A DNA stretch of 64,000 bases from Ricinus communis (GCF_019578655.1 NC_063256.1:36033553-36097552), one strand, 5' to 3'. Positions 12,205 to 24,867 are shown, numbered from the stretch's first letter. Made by a program: numbers and translations. Notes: generated from the letters alone by a model not told the origin.

Positions 12205-15200
12205 GCTTTTCAATCTGCAGAAATTGATCCAAATTACAAACACTGATTTTGGATCTCAACTCTTCGAACCTTCCCTTTGCAAGTGGCTTAGTTAGAATGA
12301 AGCTGTTGCTTAGACTTGCAATGCACTAGAATGACCTCACCATCCTTCTATGTTTCTCTGATAAAATGAAACTTAATTTTGAAATGCTAGGTTCTATCAT
12401 GGAACACAAGGTTTCCTGTAATTAGAATAGCTGACTGGTTATCACAGTAGATGGGAGTAGGAATCCTTTTTAGAGCTCCAAGATCCACAAGTAACTTCCT
12501 TATCCAAATAGCTTGATTAACAGCTGATGTGGCAGCAATGTACTCTTTGTTGTTGATTGAGCTACCAATTTCTATTTCTTCGAACTCTAGGAAAAAATGT
12601 TAGAATTCAAGTTAAAAATGTAACTTGAAGTACTCCCCATGTCCTTTGTTGATCATGCCCAACCACTGTCACAAAAGCCTTCCAAGTTTAACTGAGCTTT
12701 ATTGCCAGCAAGAAATACAACTCCATACTTAGCAGTTCCTTCCACATACCTCAAGACTCTTTTGGCAGTTTGATAATGCAAATTTGAAGCACAATGCATG
12801 AATCTTGAGAGCATACTTATAGCAAAGAGTATATCAGGTCTTGTTGCTGTCAAGTAAAGTAGACAACCAACAAGGCTTCTATACTTTCTTTCATCCGCAG
12901 CCTCATGTTCATCAGATTTGCATAATTTTGCACCTTTCATGATAGGAGTTGTTACTGCCTTTGAATTCTCTCTCAGAGATTTCTTCAAAATCTCTTTTGC
13001 ATATTTATGTTGATATGCAAAGATCCCACCATCAGTTTGCTTGATTTCCATGCCAAGAAAATAACTCATTGGCCCCAAATTGACATTTGAAATTCCTTAT
13101 GCATTTGAGCCTTGAAGTTGTGAATGAGAGCTTGACTGCTACCTGTGACCAACGAGTCATCAACATACAATAAGACAATCAAAGTCTCACTTCCAGCAAC
13201 CTTCACATAGAGAGTTGGCTCACTCAAGCTCTTATGGAATCCCAAATTGATAAAATACTCATCAATTCTACTATACTAGGCCCTTGGGGCCTGTTTTAAT
13301 CATATAAAGCTTTCTTTAGCAAGCAAACTTTACCTTCATTTTCACGACTTAGAAATCCCTCAAGTTTCTCAATGTACACTCTCTCATCAAGCATTCCATT
13401 AAAAAAAGCTGACCTGACATCCAACTGGTGAATCTTCCATTGTTTTTGAGCTGCAAGTGCCAAAATAAGCTTGATAGTGTTAAGCCTGGCCACTGGTGCA
13501 AATCTCTCCAAGAAATCAACTCCAAACTCTTGTGCATACCCCTTCACTACAAGTCTTGCTTTGAGTTTGTTTACTGAACCATCAGAGTTCAGTTTGGTCT
13601 TGAACACCCATCTTACTCCAATAATCTTCTGTTTCTCAAGTCTGTCAACAAGAATCCATGTATGGTTCTTGTGAATCATGTCGAGCTCTTCTTGCATATC
13701 TTCTTTCTATCCAGCAAGCTTAATTGGTTCTTCAAAAACTACCAGGTTCAATAGAAGCTATATTACACCTCTCATGGATGTCTGTCAAGGTCTTGCTTCC
13801 TCTAACACCATCAATTTCAAGTTCCTCAAATTGTGTAGTAGTTGCATCTTATTCTTGGTGTCCTATTGGAGTATTAATTGGTAATTCATGGCTAATCACT
13901 CCATCATTGACCCAATCTCAGCTAGCACCTTCATCAAACTTGACATTTCTATTGACTATCACTTTGTTTGAGATAGTATTATATATCCTATAACCTTTCA
14001 CATTATTGTTGTAGCCAATAAAAACACCAACCTGAGACTTCTTATCAAGCTTAGTTCTTTTCTAGTCAGGCACATGAACATAATAGATGCTCCCAAAGAC
14101 TGTCAAGTACTCAACTGAAGGCTTGTGTACATAGCAGACTTCAAATGTAGTCTTGCCTTCAAGAGTAGTTATTCATAGTCAATTCAAGAGGTACACAGCA
14201 GTACTAAGACCTTTTAGCCAAAACCTCTTTGGTACATCTTTCTCAAATAGCAAGCATCTGACCATCTCCATTATGGTCCTGTTCTTTCTCTCGCATACAC
14301 TATTATGTTATGGTGTGTATATGGTAGTAAACTAATGCTCAATCCCACTAGTCATAGAATTTTTGAAACTTGCTAGATTTGTACTCTGTACCATTATCTG
14401 ACTTCAAGATTTTCAACTTAGTATCAGCTTGATTCTCAATCCAATTCTTGAATTTCCAAAAAACGGAAGCAACATCAGCTTTGCTTTTAAGGAAATAAAT
14501 CTGGCACATTCTGGAGAAATCATCAATGAATGCAATGAAATAAATATTGCCATTCAGAGAAGGTGTGTCCATAGGACCATAAAAGTCAGTGTGCACTAAC
14601 TGAAGCTTCTGAGTAGCTTTCCAAGACTGACCATATGGGAATGGCAGTCTCTTTTGCTTTCCTTTCTCACAAACTCCACAAACATCACTAACTTCATTAA
14701 TTACAGGAAAATTCTTCACAACAGCATGCATTTTCTTTAAAGCAACTAAATTGAAGTGCCCTAACCTCTTGTGCCACACAACAGAGTCATCAACACTAGT
14801 AGAGAAGCTTGAGTTTTAGACTCCAATCTAATAGAAAACTCCTATGCTTCATAGTGACAGAAAAGAGTTTAACTCCTAAAGGATAAAAAATAATACACTC
14901 TAATCCTTTAAATGACAAGGCATAACCTTTCTCAAGCAACTGACCAACCCTCAATAAATTCTGATCTATCTCCGTCACATGCAAAATTTCAGTGTTTGAC
15001 TTTATACCTGAAGGTGTGTGTATTGAAACAGCACCTTTACCTTGAGCTAGGCTCCTTGCACCATTACTAATCTTTACTTTGGTAAGACAGATTCTGTCCA
15101 AGCTACTGAAGAGACTTAGATCAGCTTTATATGATGAGTGCAGCCACTGTCAATCAACCAGGTTTTGACAGAACTCACATCCTCAAGGCATGTAGCTACA

Positions 15201-16140
15201 AAGAGAGATTCTTCTTCTTGTGCTTGTTGTGAACCAACAGCTTGAGGTTGTTGAGCTTGCTTTTGCTTGTTCTTACATACTCTAGCAATATGACTCTTTT
15301 GGTTACAATTCTTGCATGAGCACTAGGCTTGTACCAGCAACTTCTTTCCTTGTGAGTTGTCCTGTTGCAGTGAGGACATGGAGGGAACTTTCCTTTCTTT
15401 GCTCCTGCTTTACTACTCTCAGCATGCTGCTTTTGTTTATTTCCAGTTCCTCCCACATTAACATTTACATTCTGCAATTGAGTGTCTCTTTGCTTAGCAA
15501 AGAAGGCCCCTTCAACTAGCTCCTTTTGTCTGGATGCCCTTCTCTACTCCAATGCTTCAAATACATTGAGTAGTTCAGGCAAGGTAATGGTTGTAAGGTC
15601 CCTTGAGTCTTCCAAAGAAAAAATTTTGGACTCAAATCTTTATGGCAAACTGACTAGAATCTTCTCCACTACTCTTCTGTCAAACATTTCTTTACCAAGG
15701 AGTCTAATTTTGTTGACAATGGCTATCAATCTATCTGTGAAATCTTTGACATTTTCACTATCCACCATTCTTTCCATCTCAAACTTCCTTCTCAGATTTA
15801 ATGCATGCATCCTTCTGGTTTTGTCATTACCTTAGTACTCCTCTTTCAAATAGTCCTAAATTTCCTTAGGTGTATTGAAGCAAATAATCTTATCAAAGAT
15901 AGAATTAGAGACTGTTGAATGAATGTAGGTCTTGGCTCTAAATATCTTTGCTTTCTCTTCATTGTAAATCTTGATTTGATTCAAGGCTGGATTGTTTCCT
16001 AAGGGTGTAGGTCTCTGTCATTCTCAACATAGTTCTAAAGATCAAAGGGCTGCAAATAGCATTGCATTTTGACAACCCATTTTGAATAATTGTCTTAGGA
16101 TTGGAGGAGGCACAATGACAAAGCCATTTGAAGAAGACAT
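12205..16140 (-). pseudogene. Broken gag-pol of copia element 1
   Basis: Gag begins at the ATG at 16140 (MSSSNGFVIVPPP). A CX2CX4HX4C zinc knuckle is visible at about 15375. The pre-integrase region is at 14796-15101. Integrase is at 14348-14779, with WHKRLGHF, the CX2C zinc pair, an HTDFYGPM segment carrying the first catalytic Asp, and IDDFSR. Reverse transcriptase starts in 13296-13697 (WVFKTKLNSDGS, LDVRSAFFNG). The YVDD active-site motif is encoded at about 13150-13175 in another reading segment. RT continues at 12653-13078 (MGPMSYFLGMEI, RPDILFAISMLSRFM). RNase H remnants (YCDNQSAI, HFIREK) are at about 12300-12550. Several in-frame stops and frameshifts separate these pieces. Confidence 0.9.
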
Positions 16141-16307
16141 GATTCTGATTTGAAAAGAGAAAAGAAAGGGAAAGGTGTTTAAGTGTTTAGGCAAGTGTTT
16201 AAAGGAGATTTCTAAGGAACAGAATAAGCAAGCTTCTGTTGAGTAAGAAAAACAAAAATAATTTGCTTCACAGATCCTATAAAGATCAATTACGCTCTAA
16301 TACCAGT

Positions 16308-16617
16308 TGTTAATTCTCTTTAAGAAAATGAAGATGCAAATAAAGTTGGATAAGAAAAGATTGCTGGAAAAACTTATCAATATCATTAACTAAAACCAGA
16401 AGTACATATACAACTTAAGCTAAAAAATAAAAAGATGAAAAGCTTGTACACTATTACAAGCAACCTTCAAAACTACATGCATTGTATAATAGGATTGTCA
16501 ATGCTTTAACTTAAGTAATTAAACTAAGCTAACAAGAGAAAATAAAGCTATTAACATAGCAGAAAATAAGACAAAAACAATAAGGAAAGCTAGCTATCTT
16601 ACAGCTAGACCTGAACA
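16308..16617 (-). repeat. 5' LTR of copia element 1
   Basis: 310 bp. It adjoins the primer-binding site and is followed on the right by the CTTTT target duplication. Confidence 0.9.
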
Positions 16618-18848
16618 CTTTTACTTTAGCAGACAATTTATCTGAGCAAGATCTTGCTTCTGGCAGCATGATATCGCCTTAATGCCAATCCAAAAGCACC
16701 ATTACTGGAATCATTGTCTCAAATTATAGAAGAGAAGCATCTAGGACACAATTATTTACTACTCATGATCATCTGAAGCTTCCTACTGGTATCTTAAGAA
16801 CTCGCAGTATTGCCATTTGCTTACTTATATCAACTTTGCTTAGCTTCAACAGGAAGGTTATCCTTACAAGGTACATATTTTTCTGATAAAGAAAACTAAT
16901 TCCATCACTTCATCAGTCCTTTAGAGCCTGCAAAATATTAGAAAACCTGAAGTGATTGGTCCTCATTTCTACTCTACTGTTCTTTTTGACAGAGGTTATA
17001 TTATCAATGTTCTGTTTTCTTGTTTCATGTTTTTTTTGACATTGTAACAGAATTAGCAGAATACGTATACATACTCCTGAGCTTGAAACTCCAGTTGTTT
17101 TTCCATGAGGCACAAAACATAGATATAGCCCCAAACACACATCTCTATCTGTCTTTACATGCTGGAAGTGTATTAATCTATATTTTTCTTTTAAAAACTA
17201 ATTCTTTAAATTCAAAAAATAAAATAAAATAAATTAATTGACTTTTTCAATCCAAATTATTCTTTATTATTTTAAAATCTCTCAAGAAAAATTGAAGATC
17301 TTAAAAGATAAATAATAAGAAACACCAGATTTAAATCAAACAAGTGCACATTGCGACTGTCACGCAATTAGACTATAAATACCTACAAGTCCATGACAAG
17401 AGGGATTAGGTGTTTCTTGTTCGATTCCTTTCTTTGTCTTTCATGCATGGGAAAACATTTCGGTCCATAACTGGGTAAACTGAGACTCTGGACAATACAA
17501 AACAACACCAATAATGTAATGATAAGGATAAAATAAGATCATAGACACATGGAGTAAAAGCTAGTGATGGGCAAGAAAGCAATAGATAACGCTAGAATCA
17601 TCCTTCCTGTATTATTTATTAGTACAGCAAGCGTCAAAGGAAATATACACTTCCTTGAATGGGGTAGTTTTAGACAAGGTATTAGGCCATCAGTACATGG
17701 CTTCATACACAGGTGACAGTGTTTAGACAATGTGCTTTTCATTGGATCCGAGGATTCTTGTGTCGCTTCGAATGTTGATCAGTGATTCCAGTGTTAAGAA
17801 TATTATGTTAATCCAACATCTTGAGATGATACAAAAGGACAAGGTTACCATGGTGGGTGAAAAGGGTGGCTCCTGCATGCCTGACTACTCCAGTGTTCTT
17901 GGCAATGATCATTGCAGCATCCTGGAAAAAGATTCATTTATTTCCTACGTTATCATATGTACTTGAAGCAAGAAAAATAAATTTTCTATCTTCTTGTTGA
18001 ACAAGCTCATGTCTTTTTGTTGGGGAGACTTTGAAGACGTAGATGGAGTTTGACAGTATGAGCAACAACGGCAATGGAAAAGCTGTGGCAAGTCCCTGAA
18101 GTTGCGAATATGGTACCAATTGTAAAGGTGATTTGACCTTCAATGGCTTTCAATCTATAATGTTTAGCTAAAATAGAATTCTCCAATAGGATAAAATGGC
18201 ATATAACAAGGAGGTACCCTGTATATTTCTTTTTCTGTTAATGTATAGAGGATTCTCGTTATGTTTGTCTCTGTGATCAAAGGAGAAGTAGCAGAGAATC
18301 TGCGATTATCAAGACTTGATATAATCAATTCAGAAAAATGAACTTCAAATACCATATAATCTTCCTTCCTTCAAGAGTACTGAATTCATATCAATAAGAA
18401 GAAAAGAAATGGGAGAAGGGAGCAAATAGTTCTTTTCTGACTGTTGGATTAACCTTTGAATAGTGATCAAACAGTACCCTTTATTCTTATTGTTGAAAAA
18501 GAAGCAGAATATTGATTCAAGCACCAGCTCCAATATTTGATGCTTCTGTATCTAAATTTCACCCACACTTCTAACAGGATGGAGTGTCTCGAACAACAAT
18601 CATATATAAGTTTTCTGAAAAATAGATCCTATCCTTCCTTGTAATTTGCTTATCACATCAGAATAAAGAAAAGCAAGCTGCTTTTATTTATTAGATCAGC
18701 AAACAAACGTTACATCAAACACTACCTCACATAAAATAGATAAACATAACCTTTAGCATCCAAAATTAACGAAACAACTTTTCTTCTTCTTTTTTTTTTT
18801 TCTCTCTCTGATGCATTGCTTGCCATATGATTTACAAGAAACACTAAC
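16618..18848. other. Intergenic DNA between copia 1 and the truncated sHSP pseudogene
   Basis: I recognise no gene. It contains a duplicated segment (about 17846-18075, matching 23091-23305). At about 18640-18840 it carries the same 3'-flank sequence that lies downstream of other sHSP copies (compare 24060-24240). Short open frames have no recognisable domains. Confidence 0.65.
17846..18075. repeat. Duplicated flank segment, copy A
   Basis: Shares blocks such as GGAAAAAGATTCATT, GCTCCTGC and CTACTCCAG with 23091-23305. Both copies lie roughly 0.8-1.0 kb to the left of an sHSP copy, so they are probably parts of the duplicated sHSP unit. Confidence 0.65.
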
Positions 18849-19090
18849 TCAACCAGAAATCTAAATAGCCTCAACATCAGGTTTCTTGACTTCCTCTTTA
18901 GGAACAGTAACAGTTAGAACTCCATTCTCCATTAAACTTTAACCTGACCCATCTTCGCATTCTCCGGCAGCCTGAACTTCCTCAAGAACCTGCCATGGCT
19001 ACGCTCCACACGATGCCAAGTATCATTCTTGTCTTCCTTCTCCACATTCTTCTGTCCACTACTCTGAAGCACTCTGTCATCTTTCCTGGG
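18849..19090 (-). pseudogene. 5'-truncated class I sHSP pseudogene
   Basis: Only the second half of a class I sHSP remains. The match starts at DDRVLQ (residue 89 of the intact proteins), runs through WHRVERS and [15 protein letters not shown], then meets a small deletion (the bases for Ala-Ser before MENGVL) that shifts the frame. A TAG after DVEAI would remove the last ISG residues even in the restored frame. DNA to the right of 19090 is unrelated, so promoter and N-terminal arm are gone. The 3' flank still resembles that of intact copies. Probably silent. Confidence 0.92.
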
Positions 19091-19599
19091 CTTAATAATA
19101 AATAAAAGATTAAATATTTTAATGTCTCTGAGTTTTGTTATATTGCACCAATAATTCCGTTTATCTTTAATGATTATTTTTAACATTTCTCTCATTATTA
19201 AAATTAACTATTACATTTTTACATTAAAAATCTGCTCATTATTTTTATACTGGTTTCATCTTTATAAATAAAGATATTTTATTAAATTGTAATAATAGAT
19301 CTTTTTCTTATATATATTATTGTATTTTTTTAATTAAGAATCAAATGGTAGAATAAGATCAAGAAAGAGTGTCAAGGAGTGAAATTAAATTAGTATGTGA
19401 TTTTAGTATCATTATTATTATTATTATTATGCCAACTTTGATTAAACAAGAATATCTAATTCTTATCCATTGAAACTAGGTCGATGATGTGGTGATAAAC
19501 CGATCACCATAATTAATCGGCTCATCCACTTTTTGGAGAAACGAGATGCCGTCAAGATAGACACTAGCGCTCTTTTTTCTTCTTGTTGCTGTAGCTGTG

Positions 19600-19640
19600 G
19601 CTGTAGCAGTAGCAGCAGCAGTAGCAGTAGCAGTAGCATG
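19600..19640. repeat. GTAGCA/GCAGTA hexanucleotide repeat
   Basis: Imperfect run of GTAGCA/GCAGCA units. On the minus strand it gives poly-Leu or Ala-Thr tracts in short frames, none with recognisable homology. Confidence 0.75.
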
Positions 19641-20593
19641 CCCCCATCTGTGAATAATTCATAATCCATGGTTTCTTCTGGTTTTGGCCTTATCACCATA
19701 GAAAATGTAAGGCATGAGGGTTCTATTAGGTCTTAGTGGCATAAGATTTTCGATTATTAACTCGATCTATATGATTCTGAAGGTTCCTCGAGCTAGCAAG
19801 AATATTTCAATGCTGCAAGGGATTGATTGCTCCTGTGCCGCTCTAGCTTATTGTCCGTAGCAGCAAGCACATCATTATTCCTGCGATATTTTATATGTAG
19901 TCCTGCTAGTGGTCAACCCAGGAAACAGGAAAGGAAAAAGAAAGAAATGAGAACCCCTGGTTCTTGTTTCAATTGTCAGAATGATTTGATATCTGTTTGG
20001 TTAGCATTTGATCCTGGAATATCACTGCACTGCACTTATTTTTTATCTGTCCGATGAAGATGACTATTTAGCTTATTATCTCATTGGAATTTTCATTTAT
20101 TTATCAGAAACCGATTCTTGGACTTGGCAATTAACAGATGTAGCAGATGAATTCACAATGGATGACACCCAGGCTATTACAAATCAACTTGGATTCTTAA
20201 CAGGGTTTCTTTGTAACGGGGAAATTCAATGGTTCAGGTGCTGTGACAGGCTTTCATCTATGCTTTGCTTTGATGTTGATAAGATGATATTCAAGAAAAT
20301 GGATTTGCCTATATTGACTTGAATGTTGGGTTCTTTCGTGAGACTCGGGGGCATTTGCAGATTATAACTTGCGATTATAACAGACAACTTCATCTAACCA
20401 ATGAATCCTTAAAAAAGAGATATAATCAGAGACTATTAACCTCAGTATAGCTAAAACATAAAAAATTTATCGAATTTAGATGAATTTACATGTTTCAAGT
20501 TGAAATTTCATATTTATTGAGAAAAAGAAAATGCTGTAGAACAATACAGCAACTGCTATTTAATAATCAGCTGATACGTATCATATATTGCAG

Positions 20594-20949
20594 GACATGG
20601 TGACTGGACTTCATCCTCTCAGGTTCTGGATCTACCCATCATTTCAGAACTTCATAAGCTTGATGGAATTGACAGCAAATGCACTCAATGTCAGAATATT
20701 TTCAACCATCCTATATCATGTAACCGCCCAGCACCAGCAACAATACCAACTTACCAGGTTCCGTGCTTAATAAAACTCTAGCATAAATTTGCACTAGCTT
20801 CCTCTAGTAGAATGATTGATGAGGACGCCAGCTGCATCAAATGGCTTACAGGCAAATTTCCAAATCAGTCAGTTATTTCCATGGATGCGAAAGAATTAGC
20901 TGAAATGGCTTGGGGCTTGGCATATGATGAAGCAATGTGCTGCTGTAAG
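20594..20949 (+). pseudogene. UGT76-like glycosyltransferase pseudogene (part of exon 2)
   Basis: Opens after a TTGCAG acceptor at the position where UGT76 exon 2 starts. Reading on: TGLHPLRF (as in PVPGLHPLRFKDLP), then LMELTANALNVRIFSTILYH (as in the LQLIANACNIKTSSAIIWN region), and AQHQQQYQL. After a TAA and a frame change come KFALASSSRMIDEDASCIKW and KELAEMAWGLA. The segment YVSLGSVA between SVI and SMD is deleted. The PSPG box and exon 1 are not found. A possible further scrap (VTEREIE) sits at about 21140. It is a dead relative of the gene at 12-1507, in the opposite orientation. Confidence 0.85.
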
Positions 20950-21425
20950 TTGAACTCTCTATAGAAATGGTGGTTCTGCCTGATACTTTGAACAAATTCT
21001 GTAATGCTAGCTTGCTCATATAATTTTCAGAACTTGCAAATTTTGTGCTCATTATGTATTAAAGAAATGAATTACAAGACTTAAAACAGCATAGATCCTT
21101 CCATTAAACCAGAAAGCGCTGTGAGGATGCCAATCACGAGTGTAACAGAAAGGGAAATTGAGACGGAGTGCTATGGATTTGAACAAGAAGATTGATCTCT
21201 GTATCGTATTGCACAGTTAATATACTGTTTTTTCAGGATCATGATTCATATAACCATAGAAACAAGATGTTTGTAAGATTAGGCAAAATCTACAAGGAAC
21301 ACATTTTCATTTCATAGGATATATCCACAAAAAGACCCACTACATTCACAACCAAACCTTAAATTTCATCAAACACCTAAGACAGAACTCTAAACACTCA
21401 CGTCGACACTAATTTCAAAAACCCA

Positions 21426-21908
21426 TTAACCAGAAATCTCAATAGACTTAACCTCAGGTTTCTTGACCTCAACTTTTGGAACAGTAACAGTAAGGACACC
21501 ATTCTCCATAGAAGCTTTAATTTGATCCATCTTAGCATTCTCGGGCAGCCTAAACCTCCTCAAGAACTTACCGCTGCTGCGTTCAACACGATGCCAAGTG
21601 TCATTCTTGTCTTCCTTTTCCACATGCTTCTCGCCGCTGATTTGAAGAACATTGTTATCCTCAATCTCAACTTTGACTTCTTCTTTCCTAAGACCAGGAA
21701 GATCAGCCTTAAAGATGTGAGACTGTGGGGTTTCTTTCCAGTCTATGCGTGTGTTAACATAAGCAGAGTTTCCATCAGGGAACAGCGATGATGATGATGA
21801 TGAGGGGAAAGAAGGGAAGGGGAAGTCTTTGAATGGATCCCACATGTCAAGTGAGAATGGATCGAAGATGTTGTTTCTTCGGCTGCTGAAGAATGGAGTC
21901 AGAGACAT
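21426..21908 (-). CDS. Class I cytosolic small heat-shock protein (about 18 kDa), copy 2
   Basis: A 160-aa intronless class I sHSP and the most diverged intact class I member here. It starts [20 protein letters not shown], unlike the MAMIPS start of the other three, and carries a six-Ser stretch in the arm (about residues 37-42). The alpha-crystallin domain is complete: [31 protein letters not shown] and [11 protein letters not shown]. The tail ends KSIEISG with a classic I-x-I motif. The ATG is the first in frame and the length is usual. It was probably present before the duplications that made the MAMIPS copies. A perfect three-unit heat-shock element lies about 190 bp upstream. Confidence 0.97.
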   Translation of the reverse strand: MSLTPFFSSRRNNIFDPFSLDMWDPFKDFPFPSFPSSSSSSLFPDGNSAYVNTRIDWKETPQSHIFKADLPGLRKEEVKVEIEDNNVLQISGEKHVEKEDKNDTWHRVERSSGKFLRRFRLPENAKMDQIKASMENGVLTVTVPKVEVKKPEVKSIEISG

Positions 21909-22098
21909 TTTCTTTTTCTTTTTTCAAAGATTTGGAAAGGAAAGTGAAGAAGAAAGCAGATAATGCTTCGAATCAGGAGAGCTTTTTTGTCAGGACTACG
22001 AGAGGGCGGAGACGGAAATGGTGGATATTTGTAGGAGACGGAGGGGCATTCTGGACTTTTCGTGCAGTCTCTAGTTATGCTAGATTCTTCTGGTGAAA

Positions 22099-22110
22099 GA
22101 ATGTTCTAGA
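22099..22110 (-). promoter_or_regulatory. Heat-shock element of sHSP copy 2
   Basis: GAATGTTCTAGA reads GAA-nn-TTC-nn-GA, three contiguous units about 190 bp upstream of the ATG at 21908. The minus strand has a weak TATA-like CAAATATCC near 22025. Confidence 0.65.
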
Positions 22111-22710
22111 CACGGGACCGGTATCACGTGCTTTTTTACCTATAATAACAAGTAAAATAAATAATATATTAATAAATAAGCGATTCTATTAAAGTCTTAA
22201 CTTTGGATTAAAAAGTTTTATATTTCTGTTTAATATCATTTAACATTATTTAAAATTTAAATTTAATTAATGACCTTTTTCATTTTTTAAAAGAATTTTG
22301 TTTACTTTATAAATATTATATATTTTAATTGACTTAAACTAAACAGGTTCAATTTTTATTTTATTATACTTAAACAATAATAAAAAAAATAAAATCTTAA
22401 TTTAATCTTTAATTGCATGTTAATTTTTTAACAAATGCAATCTTATGTATATTTACATTAATCTGTAGAATAAAAAGATAAACATTATTATTCTCTCTTT
22501 TCATAAATCTATGGTTATTTTTTTTCGTTTCAAATTCAATTTGATTCATCGTTAATAACTTATTTCATTTAACTATATTATTTTTTATAAAAATAAATAA
22601 AAATAAGAAATTATATATGAATAAATAAATAAAATAAGTATAAATTATAATTTATAAAGAAATAATGTGTTTGAAGCTTAGAATGAATAAAAGAAAAAAT
22701 TAGTGAATTG

Positions 22711-22713
<3 letters not shown>

Positions 22714-22748
<35 letters not shown>
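22714..22748. repeat. (AT)n microsatellite
   Basis: Alternating AT tract of about 35 bp. Confidence 0.9.
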
Positions 22749-22750
<2 letters not shown>

Positions 22751-23090
22751 GAAAAAACTAGTCAATTCAACACATATCTTATGCTTAATTTCTTAATGTA
22801 AAAAGACTTAAGCCTAAAGTTTAAAATATTCAATCAATTAGTCATTATTTTTATTATAAATAGTTAAAAATTTAAAGAGTTATAATGAATGGTAATAAAA
22901 TCAATCAAATAAAATTTTGACCGTTGAATTATAAAAATTGATAAGGTAAAACATAAATTATCTTATAATTTCATAAATAAAAAGTTGCAATTCATATATT
23001 ATATTTTGTAATGTATATTTAAAATGTAACAATAAAAAAGATAAATTTTAATTTTTTTTCATCTTTATCCAAATTAATAAACACTGATAC

Positions 23091-23305
23091 ACCCTGTGGG
23101 GGGAGAAATGGGTAGCTCCTGCCTAACTACTCCAGGCTTGTTGGCAATTTCATATGCATCTTGGAAAAAGATTCATTAGTTCCTCGATTACCCAACTCAC
23201 CAAGTTAAAGCACGATTTTGTTGCACCAGCTCGTACGTTTCTTTGTTTGGGGGGAATCTGAAGAGGAAGATGGGTTTAGACTGCTTGAGCAAAGATTGGA
23301 AATGA
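23091..23305. repeat. Duplicated flank segment, copy B
   Basis: Counterpart of 17846-18075, diverged with small indels. Confidence 0.65.
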
Positions 23306-24272
23306 CAATCGAGATAGAAATGTAATAATTCTCTTCTTTTTTTTTTCCTAAAGCTGATTAGAACTTGAATTCTTGCAGTTGAAATCTTTGGTTATGTCTG
23401 TGTTTATAATCTGTAAATGAGCATTTCGTGTGTTCTCATTTTCTTTTTCTTTATATAAATTTGTAAGTAAATTTGGAAAGGTTTCTGGACTTCAACCAGA
23501 GATCTCGCCTGTAAAATAAATCATCGGATCTACAGTCCAATTAATTAGGAGATAATCAATAAATTTCTTTTCGGAAGCAATTCGTCCGTCCCGAACACAG
23601 CATAACATTGATAAATTAGATGAAGATATGAAAAGAAAGAGATTCAAACTCTCGGTAAACAAAAGCTTACATAGCAATTCCAATACTATGCCTTGAATCA
23701 CTCGGCCATCTCTCTTACATAATGATTATGGCCCGGAACCCGAGTGAATCGCGAGTCATATATTTTCTTCTTTTTTCACCAATTGCAGAGGAGTTGTATT
23801 CACTTGCTGCAGAATGTAGCAGAAAAGCAACATGACTCAGAATGGAGGTAATATTCAGCAGGGAACCTGAGAAACTTACGACTTGACCTAATAAAGAAAC
23901 AGAGGTCCAGAAATTAAGACTAATATTTACTACCTTTAATACATATCGTTGAAATATAACTAGAATTTTGAATCAAGCAAAACTAATAATCAATGCTTTC
24001 TGTAATTGCATGTGTGCAAAGCTTCTCTGTATTGTTCCATCGTCTCAATTATAGTTTGTTTATTCACATCAGAATTACTAAACACAATTATGATTTACAA
24101 AAACAGCTGCTATTTTTATTAGCTCAACGGACAAACATTACATTAAATACAACCTCAGTACCTGCATCACACATAAACTAAACAAGCATAACCTGTAAAA
24201 CACAAAATTAAGCAGACAACACTTCAGGAGCAGGTAATTTAGTCATATATATGATTTACAAGAAACAGTATC

Positions 24273-24743
24273 TCAACCAGAAATTTCAATAGCCTTAACA
24301 TCAGGTTTCTTGACTTCTTCTTTAGGAACAGTCACTGTCAGAACACCATCCTCCATTGAAGCTTTAACCTGATCCATCTTCGCATCCTCTGGCAGCCTAA
24401 ACCTCCTCAAGAACTTGCCACTGCTGCGCTCCACACGATGCCAAGTATCACTCTTGTCTTCCTTCTCCACATTCCTTTCTCCGCTGATTTGAAGAACCCT
24501 GTCATCTTCAATCTCCACTTTCACTTCCTCCTTCTTAAGTCCCGGAAGGTCAGCCTTGAATACATGAGCTTCTGGAGTCTCCTTCCAGTCCATGCGAGCA
24601 TTCACAAAAGCAGAATTTTCACGAGACACGAGTGAAGATGAAGGAAAGGGGAAGTCTTTGAATGGATCCCAAAGATCGAAAGAGGAGAAGGGATCGAAAA
24701 TGTTGCTTCTTGGGTTACCAAAGAAGCTCGGAATCATTGCCAT
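24273..24743 (-). CDS. Class I cytosolic small heat-shock protein (about 18 kDa), copy 3
   Basis: A 156-aa intronless class I sHSP starting [19 protein letters not shown]. The alpha-crystallin domain spans about 45-139, with [30 protein letters not shown] and [11 protein letters not shown]. It ends KAIEISG (I-x-I). [10 protein letters not shown] and LPEDAKMD are shared only with the pseudogene at 31727-32197, so these two are sister copies. In the conserved NGVLTV motif Asn is replaced by Asp, a mild change. A TATA box and a heat-shock element lie upstream, and 3' flanks are shared with the neighbours. Confidence 0.97.
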   Translation of the reverse strand: MAMIPSFFGNPRSNIFDPFSSFDLWDPFKDFPFPSSSLVSRENSAFVNARMDWKETPEAHVFKADLPGLKKEEVKVEIEDDRVLQISGERNVEKEDKSDTWHRVERSSGKFLRRFRLPEDAKMDQVKASMEDGVLTVTVPKEEVKKPDVKAIEISG

Positions 24744-24867
24744 CTTTTAATTCTGAAGGGGTTTTAGTTTAAAATGAAGGCTGTTTAGTTTTGGGTTGTT
24801 CCTGCAGATATAGCTATAGATTGGCTCTTGTTCTTCTCTTGACATGAAGCAAGAAGATAGGTTGGAC

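Larger units (their letters stand above)
11894..16617 (-). mobile_element. Ty1/copia LTR retrotransposon 1, decayed, full-length
   Basis: Complete element of 4724 bp on the minus strand. The 5' LTR is 16308-16617 and the 3' LTR is 11894-12190; both have TG...CA ends, and the element is flanked by a perfect CTTTT target duplication (11889-11893 and 16618-16622). The primer-binding site at 16294-16305 reads TGGTATTAGAGC on the minus strand, one base from the initiator-Met tRNA complement. A purine-rich tract borders the 3' LTR (about 12191-12215). The order gag - protease - integrase - RT - RNase H defines copia. The coding region has stops and frameshifts, so it cannot move by itself. Confidence 0.95.
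22111..24240. other. Intergenic DNA
   Basis: AT-rich, with an (AT)n tract at 22714-22748 and the duplicated segment copy B (23091-23305). The 3' flank of sHSP copy 3 begins near 24060. No gene recognised. Confidence 0.65.

Noticed and set aside
19463..19699. Minus-strand frame with a poly-Leu or, in another frame, an Ala-Thr tract followed by a more complex C-terminus
   Set aside because: The tract is a GTAGCA repeat. The rest matches nothing I recognise and has no credible start or exon context.
20008..20322. 104-codon plus-strand frame before the UGT pseudogene, considered as UGT exon 1
   Set aside because: No N-terminal UGT motif such as PFQGHINPM and no alignment to exon 1 of the gene at 12-1507.
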